Origin: Gammaproteobacteria bacterium
GTDB lineage: Bacteria; Pseudomonadota; Gammaproteobacteria; Pseudomonadales; Azotimanducaceae
Reading direction: 5' to 3'
DNA length: 64,000 nucleotides
Assembly (NCBI GenBank): GCA_026706385.1
Contig: JAPOYV010000094.1
Span: 62,001-126,000, forward strand
Shown here: positions 50,901 through 60,011 of the stretch, in pieces
Layout of the letters: each line of letters starts with the position of its first letter
How positions within the stretch are numbered: position 1 is the stretch's first letter
The notes under the pieces: generated by a model
Told to the model about the DNA's origin: nothing
The model's input: only the letters and a program-made list of their open reading frames with translations
Database searches by the model: none
Translations under genes and position numbers: made by a program

Positions 50901-51392
50901 CTAGCCAGAAAACCCGATCCAGCGGCCCGCCGCCGCGACGGTGAACCAGACCGCGAGGGAGACGAGCGCAACGACCTTGGCTACCCAGGCCGGCGCGTCG
51001 TTTCGCGCCGCCACGCGATTGCGTACCGCGAAGGTGAACACGATTCCGGTCGCAAGGGCGACCATCTTCACCTCGAAAGAGTCGTTGAAGCAGCACTTGA
51101 CCGCCTCGGACAGGAACAACGGGACGCCGGTCAAGAACATCAGGATCAAGGCACCGATGAACCATGGCCGTGCGGTCATCAGCACTTGGCTCGTGGTCAA
51201 GCGCGTCAGGCCGACGCCGAGGAGGCGCAGGTCGACGACCAGGACCGAGCCGCCGATCATCGCGAGGCCCAGGAGGTGCACCGCTTCGATTCCCGGGAAG
51301 AGCCACAGCGACTCGCGAATCGCAACGCCAATCCAAGTCTGTTCGAGACGGTCGTAGGTCTCGAACCAGCCGAACTGCTCGCACCAAGTCAT
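50901..51392 (-). CDS. DUF6644-like membrane protein 2
   Basis: A 163-aa protein with four membrane segments. IRESLWLFPGIEAVHLLGLA and MIGGSVLVVDLRLLGVGL match the pattern of its upstream neighbour, so the two are paralogues. RPWFIGALILMFLTGVPLFL is the third segment. The ATG overlaps the neighbour's stop (ATGA). It may form a heterodimeric membrane complex; DUF6644-like proteins are uncharacterised. Confidence 0.78.
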   Translation of the reverse strand: MTWCEQFGWFETYDRLEQTWIGVAIRESLWLFPGIEAVHLLGLAMIGGSVLVVDLRLLGVGLTRLTTSQVLMTARPWFIGALILMFLTGVPLFLSEAVKCCFNDSFEVKMVALATGIVFTFAVRNRVAARNDAPAWVAKVVALVSLAVWFTVAAAGRWIGFSG

Positions 51393-51988
51393 CAGCCGGC
51401 CTCCGCCTGCAGTTCGACCGCGCAGCCGGCCGCCCAAGTGACGAATGCGGACTGCGGGCGGTCGCAGTCGAACCAGTTGTAGGCGATCATGCGCCCGGCG
51501 ATGATCACGCCGCTCCACGTTGCCAGCGACATCGCCGCGGTCAGCCGGACATTCAGCGGCGGCTTGGGCTGGCTGTCCCAGCGTTCGCGATCCCGCGACA
51601 CCCGCCTGTGGAACCACCAAGCGTTGATCGCCGCCACGATCAAGAGGATCACCTTCACGCGGAACCAGATGCTGTGGGCGGTCCGCACGGGGATCGCGTA
51701 GAAGAGCAGGACCCCGGTCAACACCATGATCACGAACCCAGCCACTGACCACGGCAGGATTCGGCTCGTCATCTCCGACACCGGCGTATGCCGGAACGCG
51801 AGGCCCAGCATGCGCAGGTCGACCATCGCCAGCATGCCCACGAAGAGCATGAGCGTGAGGACATGGGTCGACTCCACCAGCGGGTAGACCCACAGGGACT
51901 CGTGCAGCGCCGTACTCCAGGCGTGGCTATCGATCCACAAGGCGAAGTCGTGGATCAGAGACGGGTTGTAGGGTCCGGTGTCGTTCAA
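51392..51988 (-). CDS. DUF6644-like membrane protein 1
   Basis: A 198-aa protein with four to five membrane segments. LHESLWVYPLVESTHVLTLM and GMLAMVDLRMLGLAFRHTPV parallel the second paralogue, with conserved His and Asp residues in the first two helices that could bind haem or metal. A C-terminal extension (WAAGCAVELQAEAG) is specific to this copy. It follows the DUF6152 gene by 131 nt that contain a perfect hairpin, so it may be transcribed with or apart from it. Confidence 0.78.
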   Translation of the reverse strand: MNDTGPYNPSLIHDFALWIDSHAWSTALHESLWVYPLVESTHVLTLMLFVGMLAMVDLRMLGLAFRHTPVSEMTSRILPWSVAGFVIMVLTGVLLFYAIPVRTAHSIWFRVKVILLIVAAINAWWFHRRVSRDRERWDSQPKPPLNVRLTAAMSLATWSGVIIAGRMIAYNWFDCDRPQSAFVTWAAGCAVELQAEAG

Positions 51989-52078
51989 AACGTCGCGGCA
52001 GGCTGTTGCGCCCGCAGCACCCGCACGCTAGCTGACTTGAGAGCCATCAACGTCAACTGACCCGTTCTGACGCCCGTG

Positions 52079-52099
52079 GGAGAACGCGAAGCGTTCTCC
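52079..52099. terminator. Perfect 9-bp hairpin between two genes
   Basis: GGAGAACGC-GAA-GCGTTCTCC forms a perfect stem with a GAA loop, located between the DUF6152 gene and the DUF6644-like pair. There is no T-tract, so it may stabilise or attenuate the mRNA rather than end it. Confidence 0.45.
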
Positions 52100-52119
52100 A
52101 TCGCGTCCCAAGGACGCGC

Positions 52120-52602
52120 TTAGTCCCCGGCCTCTTCGTCTTCGTCAGCGGGCTTCGCCTCCGCTGGCCGCGAAGGCTCGGTCGGGTCCGCCCCGTCGCG
52201 CGGTGCGCCGGTGCCGCTCGACCCCATGAACAGGGTCTGCCCGTTAGCGAAGGTCATGTTGCGGCCGTTGCCGCGATTGGACAGGTCCTTGGACTGGTAG
52301 CCGTCGATCACCACTTCCGTGCCCACCGGCACGCTGTTGCGGTGAATACCGCGCCGCAGCAGCGTATTGGGCGTACCCGCCTCCATCATCCAGACCGTCT
52401 TGGAGCCGTCCTCGTTGGTGTGCTCGACGTGGAACCAGGCGTGCGGATTGGTCCACTCGATCTTCACCACCGGGCCCTTGATCAGTAGCGGCCGGTTCGG
52501 ATCGAACTCGGCACCGAAGGCGTGGTGCGCAGACGCCTGCACGCCCATCAGGGTCAAAGCACCCAGTGCGGTTGCCCCAAAGATTCTCTTAACAGCCGTC
52601 AT
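52120..52602 (-). CDS. DUF6152 family secreted protein
   Basis: A 160-aa protein with a signal peptide (VKRIFGATALGALTLMGVQA, cleavage near ASAHH). The mature domain starts HHAFGAEFDPNRPLLIKGPV and contains WTNPHAWFHVEHTNEDG and MEAGTPNTLLRRGIHRN, the DUF6152 core. The C-terminal 35 residues are acidic and low complexity. This family is widespread in soil and marine bacteria, has no known function, and very often sits next to the two protein types found just upstream here. Confidence 0.85.
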   Translation of the reverse strand: MTAVKRIFGATALGALTLMGVQASAHHAFGAEFDPNRPLLIKGPVVKIEWTNPHAWFHVEHTNEDGSKTVWMMEAGTPNTLLRRGIHRNSVPVGTEVVIDGYQSKDLSNRGNGRNMTFANGQTLFMGSSGTGAPRDGADPTEPSRPAEAKPADEDEEAGD

Positions 52603-52612
52603 GGTCTCCCTC

Positions 52613-53722
52613 TCACTCGTCGCCGCTGCTCGCGGTCTGCGCGACGGCTTCACGCTCCAGGCGTCTCGCGCCACGCAGAATGTTGCCCATCGCGTAGTTG
52701 CCTTCGTGGCATGCGTATTCGTACACCGGTTCGTCGGTCTGTGGCCACACGTATTCGCCTGTCCACGGCGCTTCCCAGGTGTTCGGATCCTCCACCGTGA
52801 AGTTGTACAGCACGGTCTTCTCGTCGATGCGCGTGAACCGTTCGACCACGTGCAGATCCCGGGTGGCCTGACGCATCGACGGCGTATCGTTGAAGTTGAT
52901 CGTGTCCACGACCAGCGTATCGCCCTCCCACCAACCGATCGAGTCGCCGAACCAACGGCGCATGTCCGGCGTCACGTGCTCGTCGTTGATCCGCACGATG
53001 CGGGCATCGTGGACCATCTCGGTGAGGATCATGACGTGGTCGGGTGTCTGCACGATGCGCTTGTGGTTGTTGTAGAGCGTCGACAGCATCGGCGGCCCGG
53101 CCGTGGAGCCGAAGCCGATCAGGCAGCGGTCCGGCAGCGGCCGGATCTCCGGGTCGTCGTACGGACCGCGGCCGTCGAACTCCAGCCACCAAGCGGTGCC
53201 GTCGTTCTGACGCCGCATGCCGCGGTATTGGCTCCTGAGGCGCTCCCGGGCGGCCTCGGTCATCGGCGGCCGGCGCCCATTCGGTGGATCGATCACGATG
53301 GATGCGCGGTACTGGCCGTCGATCTGGAAGTTGCGCTCGCCGGGATCGACCCAGAACGAGTCGTAGCCGCCCACGTTGCCAGCCGCGCCGCGCGATCCGT
53401 CGCCGCCCACGGGCGGTGCCTCGCGGTTCGGCTCATGGTCCGCCGAGCCCGCCGCCAGACCTGCCGCGGCACGCTCCGCGCGCGCCTCTGCGTCCTCCTC
53501 CGAAATGTACGCGTCCGCTTCCTCGGGGCGCTCAAGCGGCGTGATCGTGGCGGTGTCGAAGTACCCGGACAGGTCGGGTTTCCCGTCCGCCGTGCGCGGA
53601 ATCTCGCCCCACGCCATCTGCGCGGCCACGACGACCAGCACGGCCGCCGCGATCCCGAAAGCGATTTGCACCCACGAGATCATCCGGCTGTTCCGGTCGC
53701 GCTCGCGCTTGGTCAGGTCCAT
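52613..53722 (-). CDS. Membrane-anchored secreted protein, paralogue A
   Basis: A 369-aa protein with an N-terminal membrane segment (WVQIAFGIAAAVLVVVAAQM). The core WWEGDTLVVDTINFND, LHVVERFTRIDEKTVLYNFT and VEDPNTWEAPWTGEYVW is shared with the next gene. Such proteins accompany DUF6152 proteins in many genomes, with unknown function. The ATG at 53722 has a GAGGAGG sequence. An acidic helix (EEDAEARAERAAAGLAAGS) is a copy-specific insert. It is 10 nt upstream of the DUF6152 gene. Confidence 0.78.
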   Translation of the reverse strand: MDLTKRERDRNSRMISWVQIAFGIAAAVLVVVAAQMAWGEIPRTADGKPDLSGYFDTATITPLERPEEADAYISEEDAEARAERAAAGLAAGSADHEPNREAPPVGGDGSRGAAGNVGGYDSFWVDPGERNFQIDGQYRASIVIDPPNGRRPPMTEAARERLRSQYRGMRRQNDGTAWWLEFDGRGPYDDPEIRPLPDRCLIGFGSTAGPPMLSTLYNNHKRIVQTPDHVMILTEMVHDARIVRINDEHVTPDMRRWFGDSIGWWEGDTLVVDTINFNDTPSMRQATRDLHVVERFTRIDEKTVLYNFTVEDPNTWEAPWTGEYVWPQTDEPVYEYACHEGNYAMGNILRGARRLEREAVAQTASSGDE

Positions 53723-53752
53723 AGCTCGCCTCCTCAAATGGAGATATTGGCC

Positions 53753-54688
53753 TCAGTTGGCCTCGGTCGTTCCTCCGGAAGTGTGAGCGGAGAAGATCTC
53801 GTCCCACTGCGGGAGCGGGTTGCGCCGCCATTGCCCGTACATCAGTTCCTCGACGAAGGCGACGCACTTGAAGTCGAGGATCATGGCGTTCGGCTCCATG
53901 CGGCGATACAGCGGCATGCTGATCGTCCACGGTCGGGTGAAGGTCTCGGGATCCTCGATGGTGGCCTCGTAGTGCAGGTGGTTCGGGCTCGTCGGGGTAT
54001 AACGTTCAACCACGGTCATCTGATTGCTGTGGTGATTGCCAGACCGGTCAAGCCACGTGTTCTCGATCAAGCCGGTGACGGTGAGCACCAGCGTGTCGCC
54101 CTCCCAACTAGGAACCGACTGCCCCATCCACGAGTCGACGGGCGCAGGCCCCGGATCTTCGCTGTAGATGTTGCGGACTGCCCCGCCCCACTGGTAGACG
54201 ATCTCCATCACGCGTTCGCCCTGCAGGATCTGGAACGGTTGCGGCATGTACGTCGCCCGTGGCACGCCCGGGAGGAAGCAGGTGATCTCCGGGTCGCGCT
54301 GTATCCAGTTGGCGCGGTTCTCCTCGCGCACGGCCAAGGCTTCGGGCGTATAGGGGATCTCGCCGCCTTCCACGACGCCGAGGCTGGGCGGAACAGACGC
54401 AACCGCGCCGAGCTTCACCGTGGCGAGATCTGGCAAAGGTCCGTAGGGTCCGTCGCGTACCGACATGGAAGGCCGGGCCAAGTGGCGTTCGAGGTCGTAG
54501 TTGGCCTCGTTGAGCGCCTGCCAGATGCCGTTCAAATCCGGGTGGTCGGTGCCCGGCAGCCGCGGTGCGACGTAGGTATCGTCGGCGGCTTCCGGCTCGG
54601 TCGCGGCAGGAGAACAGCCCGTGAAGAGGCCCGCGCAGCAGAACGCGAGACAGCCGGCGATCAGCGCCGATGGTCGTGACAAATGCAT
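53753..54688 (-). CDS. Lipoprotein, paralogue B
   Basis: A 311-aa lipoprotein (LAFCCAGLFTGC lipobox, mature start CSPAATEPEA). SWEGDTLVLTVTGLIENTWL, MTVVERYTPTSPNHLHYEAT and IEDPETFTRPWTISMPLYRR mirror the neighbouring paralogue. HPDLNGIWQALNEANYDLE near residue 48 is the N-terminal signature. It starts with an ATG after GAGGGGCGGG. Together with its neighbours it suggests an envelope complex of unknown task. Confidence 0.78.
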   Translation of the reverse strand: MHLSRPSALIAGCLAFCCAGLFTGCSPAATEPEAADDTYVAPRLPGTDHPDLNGIWQALNEANYDLERHLARPSMSVRDGPYGPLPDLATVKLGAVASVPPSLGVVEGGEIPYTPEALAVREENRANWIQRDPEITCFLPGVPRATYMPQPFQILQGERVMEIVYQWGGAVRNIYSEDPGPAPVDSWMGQSVPSWEGDTLVLTVTGLIENTWLDRSGNHHSNQMTVVERYTPTSPNHLHYEATIEDPETFTRPWTISMPLYRRMEPNAMILDFKCVAFVEELMYGQWRRNPLPQWDEIFSAHTSGGTTEAN

Positions 54689-54761
54689 CCCGCCCCTCGA
54701 TGACGTTTTGCCGGCCACCTTAACACAAAGCCGCCGCTCGTCTTGGGCGCCGTCCGTCCCC

Positions 54762-55607
54762 TCAATCCTCCTCCACCAACGTCTGCAGCGCCTGCCAAAT
54801 AGGCCTGCGGTCGGGGTCGGCTTGTCGGCGGCGGCCAACGGTTAAGCCGCCGTCGACCACCAGCGCCTGTCCCGTCACGAACGTCGAATCGTCGCTCGCG
54901 AGAAACACGGCCATGTCCGCAATGTCCTTGCCGGTGCCAGCGCGGGGGACTGGCTGCATGGCGGCGAATGCCGGCTCGAGTACCTCCTCCAGGGTTACGT
55001 TTGCACCGGCCTTGAGCTCTCGGCCGCCGAGGAAGATCGGGGTCATGATGCCGCCGGGACAGATGGCGTTGACACGCACGCCACTAGCCGCGAGTTCAAC
55101 GGCAACGCTCCTGGTCAGGCCGATGACGGCGGCCTTGAGTGCGCTGTAGACATGCGGCCCCATGCCGCCGCGCAGCCCGGCCACGCTGGCGGTGGAGATG
55201 ATGCTGCCGCTGCCCTGCGCCTTCATGACCGGGGCGGCGTGCTTCATGCCGAGGACGGGCCCGGTCAACAACCCCGCGACCGTACGTGCGTACGGCTCGC
55301 CCATGTCGGTCTCGTCGATGTTGCCGGACACGCCGCCGAAGCCGGCGTTGTTGAACAGGCAGTCGAGGCGGCCGAAACGGTCCACGGCGCAGGCGATCAT
55401 GGCGGCGACGTCGGCCTCGACGCCCACATCTGTCGCGATGAACGCAGTCGCCTTGCCGCACTCCTCCGCGATGGCTTCGCCCTTCTCCACCTGCAGGTCC
55501 GCGATGACGACGCACGCGCCTTCGCCGACGAAACGGCGTACCGTCGCGGCACCCATGCCGCTCGCGCCGCCCGTGATCACGGCGACCTTGCCGCCAAGCC
55601 GACCCAT
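54762..55607 (-). CDS. Short-chain dehydrogenase/reductase (SDR)
   Basis: A 281-aa classical SDR. The cofactor motif is TGGASGMGAATVRRF at the N terminus, followed by NNAG. The catalytic Ser is in SIISTASVAGLRGG and YxxxK in PHVYSALKAAVIG. Asp in ADLQVEKGE after the second strand favours NAD over NADP. VTGQALVVDGG at the C terminus is typical of 3-oxoacyl-ACP reductase-like SDRs. The next 25 residues are an unusual basic tail. It is 16 nt downstream of the serine hydrolase gene and may be co-transcribed with it. Confidence 0.92.
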   Translation of the reverse strand: MGRLGGKVAVITGGASGMGAATVRRFVGEGACVVIADLQVEKGEAIAEECGKATAFIATDVGVEADVAAMIACAVDRFGRLDCLFNNAGFGGVSGNIDETDMGEPYARTVAGLLTGPVLGMKHAAPVMKAQGSGSIISTASVAGLRGGMGPHVYSALKAAVIGLTRSVAVELAASGVRVNAICPGGIMTPIFLGGRELKAGANVTLEEVLEPAFAAMQPVPRAGTGKDIADMAVFLASDDSTFVTGQALVVDGGLTVGRRRQADPDRRPIWQALQTLVEED

Positions 55608-55623
55608 GGTGTACCCCTGCGAC

Positions 55624-56928
55624 CTAGTTCGCGACGACGATCGCCTGGTTGGCCAGCACCTGCAGGTCGGGACGCAGCGGCCACGGCGAGCCCATAAGCT
55701 GGATCATCCCGATCACGACCATGTCCTGGACCGGGTCGATCCAGAACACCGTCCCGGCGGCCCCGCCCCAGGAATAGTCGCCGAGTGAACTGGGCACACC
55801 GGCCGCAACCGGATCCACGTTGACCCCCCAGCCAAGGCCGAAGCCGAACGCCCTGGCAGCGCCTGCACCGGCTTGCTCGCCGGTTCCACCGCCCGTGATG
55901 GTGGCCGGCAGGTGGTTGGCGACCATGAACTCCACGGTGCGCGGACTCAAGAGCCGAACGCCGTCCAACTCACCGCCGCGACGGACCATCTCGCAGAACC
56001 GCAGGTAGTCCATCGCGGTGGAAACCAGGCCGCCGCCACCCGAGAACATCTGGGTATTCTGGTAGCTGGACCGGGCGCCTTCGCCCAGGTCAACGAGTTC
56101 ACCACCGCCACCCTCGTCCGTCGGCTGCCAGCGGTGGTTCGGCAGGAAACGGTTCATCTTCTCGTCAGGCACGTTGAAGAACGTGTCGCCCATCCCCAAG
56201 GGGTCGAAGATGCGCTGCTTGAGAAACACGTCGAACGATAAGCCGCTTAGGCGCTCGACGACCAGCCCCGTGACGTCCACGGCGACGCTGTAGTGCCAGC
56301 GCGCGCCGGGCTGAAAGGCGAGGGGCAGTTGCGCGAGGCGCTCGGCGAACTCGTCGAGGTTCGTGCCGGCGAGCGGTTGCACTTCGCGGTAGAGCTGGTC
56401 CACAGGGTCGTTCGGGTTGAACCCGTACGACAGCCCGGTGGTGTGCGTGAGGAGCTGGCGCATGGTCATCTCCTGCTCGATAGGCACGCGCTCGCCGTCC
56501 ACGAGAACCTCGAGGCCTGCGAGTTCCGGCACATGCTCCGACACCGCATCGGACATGTGAAACTTGCCTTCCTCGTAGAGCATCATCGCGGCGACCGCCG
56601 TGATCGGCTTGCTCATCGAGTAGATTCGGAAGAGATCGTCCTTGCCAAGCGGAGTCGGGTCGTCGACGCCGCGCTGGCCGACGGCCTCGAAGTGCACGAT
56701 CTTGCCGTCGCGTGCCACCAGCGTGACGACGCCGGCTAACTGGCCCGCATCGACATAGCGTTGCGACATGGCCGTGATGCGGTCCAGCCGCTCGGCCGAC
56801 ATCCCCGCCTCGGCGGGCGCGGCGACGATGAGATCCTCGACCGGCGCAGCCGGTTCCGCCGGCGCGCTCAGCGTCGCGTCACAGCCAAGCAGGGCGAAGA
56901 CGAATACGAGGGAAACAACGGCCTTCAT
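55624..56928 (-). CDS. Serine hydrolase of the beta-lactamase/class C esterase family, lipoprotein
   Basis: A 434-aa protein with a lipobox LLGC at residues 13-16. The SxxK motif is SMSK at 104-107 in LFRIYSMSKPITAVAAMML. The second motif has Tyr in RWHYSVAVDVTG (YSV in place of YxN) and the third is replaced by GWGVNVDP-type sequence. These enzymes are periplasmic esterases or transpeptidase relatives, not necessarily beta-lactamases. ATG start at 56928. No partner is evident. Confidence 0.88.
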   Translation of the reverse strand: MKAVVSLVFVFALLGCDATLSAPAEPAAPVEDLIVAAPAEAGMSAERLDRITAMSQRYVDAGQLAGVVTLVARDGKIVHFEAVGQRGVDDPTPLGKDDLFRIYSMSKPITAVAAMMLYEEGKFHMSDAVSEHVPELAGLEVLVDGERVPIEQEMTMRQLLTHTTGLSYGFNPNDPVDQLYREVQPLAGTNLDEFAERLAQLPLAFQPGARWHYSVAVDVTGLVVERLSGLSFDVFLKQRIFDPLGMGDTFFNVPDEKMNRFLPNHRWQPTDEGGGGELVDLGEGARSSYQNTQMFSGGGGLVSTAMDYLRFCEMVRRGGELDGVRLLSPRTVEFMVANHLPATITGGGTGEQAGAGAARAFGFGLGWGVNVDPVAAGVPSSLGDYSWGGAAGTVFWIDPVQDMVVIGMIQLMGSPWPLRPDLQVLANQAIVVAN

Positions 56929-56959
56929 AGGGCCCCCAAAGCGAAAGAAACCGTCGAGT

Positions 56960-58459
<1,500 letters not shown>

Positions 58460-58550
58460 CCGCCCCCCGGTGGCAAACGTCCATCGTACGGTGGCGTTTT
58501 GCCCCCGCCAACCCAATAATCGGGCGTTTCCTGTGTACCGGAGCCTACAA

Positions 58551-60011
58551 GTGGAATTCATCGCCGAGACCCGGGCAGGCGCTGTCAAGGGTCGCGCCAA
58601 GGAAGGCGTCTTGCTGTTCGCCGGCATTCCGTACGCCGCCCCGCCGGTCGGAACCCGCCGCTTCCGTGCCGCGCAACCCCACGCTGGCTGGCCGGGCGTG
58701 CGCGACGCCCGCAAGTTCGGCCCCGCCGCACCGCAGATCGCAGGCGGCGGCATGACCGACCCGGTCCCGGTGCGCTGGGACGAAGACTGCCTAACGCTGA
58801 ACGTGCAGACGCCAGGCATAGACGACGGCGGACGCCCGGTCCTCGTGTGGATCCACGGCGGCGGCTACCGCAACGGCCAGGGCGCCGTACCGTGGTACAA
58901 CGGCGCGCGCTTCGCGGCCAACGGCGACATCGTCGCGGTGACCATCAACTACCGCCTCGGCGCACTTGGGTTCACGGACCTCTCACGCTTCGGCGCGGAG
59001 TTCGCGACGTCGGGCGTCAACGGCATCCTCGACCAGATCGTCGCGCTCGAGTGGGTGCGCGACAACATCGAGGGCTTCGGCGGCGACCCGGCCAAGGTCA
59101 CCATCGCAGGCGAGTCGGCGGGCGGCTTCAGCGTCGCCACGCTGCTCGGCTCGCCACGGACGGATGGCTTGTTCCGCGGCGTGATCGCGCAGAGCGGCGC
59201 CGCACACCACGTACTCCCCGCCGAAGCGGGCCAACTCGTCGCCGACCGCTTGCTTTCCGCCGTCGGCACGGACGATGTCATCGGCGTCGAGGGGGCGAGC
59301 GTCGACGCCATCCTGGCCGCGCAAACGGAAGTCTCCGAAGCGCTCGAAGGCGGCCCAGGCCTCCCGGGTGAACTGGGTGTGCCGGTGTCGGCCTTCTACC
59401 CGGTCGTGGGGTCCGAAGTGCTGCCGCGACCGCCGCTGGACGCGATCCGGGACGGCCTGCATCGCGATGTCGGCGTTCTGGCCGGCTCGAACCACGACGA
59501 GACCACGCTGTGGGGATACGGCCGCGTCGACGAACCGCGACTGCGCCGGACGGCGGAAGCCTTCGGCGGGGGCGGTCTCCTCGATGTGTACCGTGAAACG
59601 CGGCCGGGGGCTTCGGTCGAAGACCTGATGATCGCACTGACCACCGATCACATGTTCCGCATCCCGGCCATCCGCTTGGCGGAGGCACGCACGGCGGGGA
59701 CAACGTGGCTCTACCAGTTCAACTGGCGTTCGCGCAACGAACGCCTCGGGGCGACCCACGCCTTGGAGATCCCGTTCGCGTTCGACAACCTGCATCAGCC
59801 GGGCGTCGATGCCTTCATCGGCGCCGGAGAATCACCGCAGCATGTAGCCGACGCCTTGCACCGCACCTGGACACGGTTCATCCGCGACGCTGATCCGGGA
59901 TTCCCCGCGTATTCGCTGGCACGTCGCGAGACGATGGTGTTCGATGACGTCTCCGCCGTCGTCGAGGATCCCCAAAGCGAGGAACGCGCGGCCTGGGACG
60001 GTCGACGGTGA
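58551..60011 (+). CDS. Carboxylesterase, type B
   Basis: A 486-aa alpha/beta hydrolase. The oxyanion motif is WIHGGGYRNGQG and the nucleophile Ser189 is in the GESAGG motif (TIAGESAGGFSVATLLGS). The N-terminal LFAGIPYAAPPVGTRRFRAA and the second Cys-rich region WDEDCLTLNVQTPG are typical. No signal peptide, so it should be cytoplasmic. The GTG start at 58551 and the 4-nt overlap (GTGA) with the acetoacetyl-CoA synthetase gene indicate coupling. The ester substrate is unknown. Confidence 0.92.
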   Translation: MEFIAETRAGAVKGRAKEGVLLFAGIPYAAPPVGTRRFRAAQPHAGWPGVRDARKFGPAAPQIAGGGMTDPVPVRWDEDCLTLNVQTPGIDDGGRPVLVWIHGGGYRNGQGAVPWYNGARFAANGDIVAVTINYRLGALGFTDLSRFGAEFATSGVNGILDQIVALEWVRDNIEGFGGDPAKVTIAGESAGGFSVATLLGSPRTDGLFRGVIAQSGAAHHVLPAEAGQLVADRLLSAVGTDDVIGVEGASVDAILAAQTEVSEALEGGPGLPGELGVPVSAFYPVVGSEVLPRPPLDAIRDGLHRDVGVLAGSNHDETTLWGYGRVDEPRLRRTAEAFGGGGLLDVYRETRPGASVEDLMIALTTDHMFRIPAIRLAEARTAGTTWLYQFNWRSRNERLGATHALEIPFAFDNLHQPGVDAFIGAGESPQHVADALHRTWTRFIRDADPGFPAYSLARRETMVFDDVSAVVEDPQSEERAAWDGRR

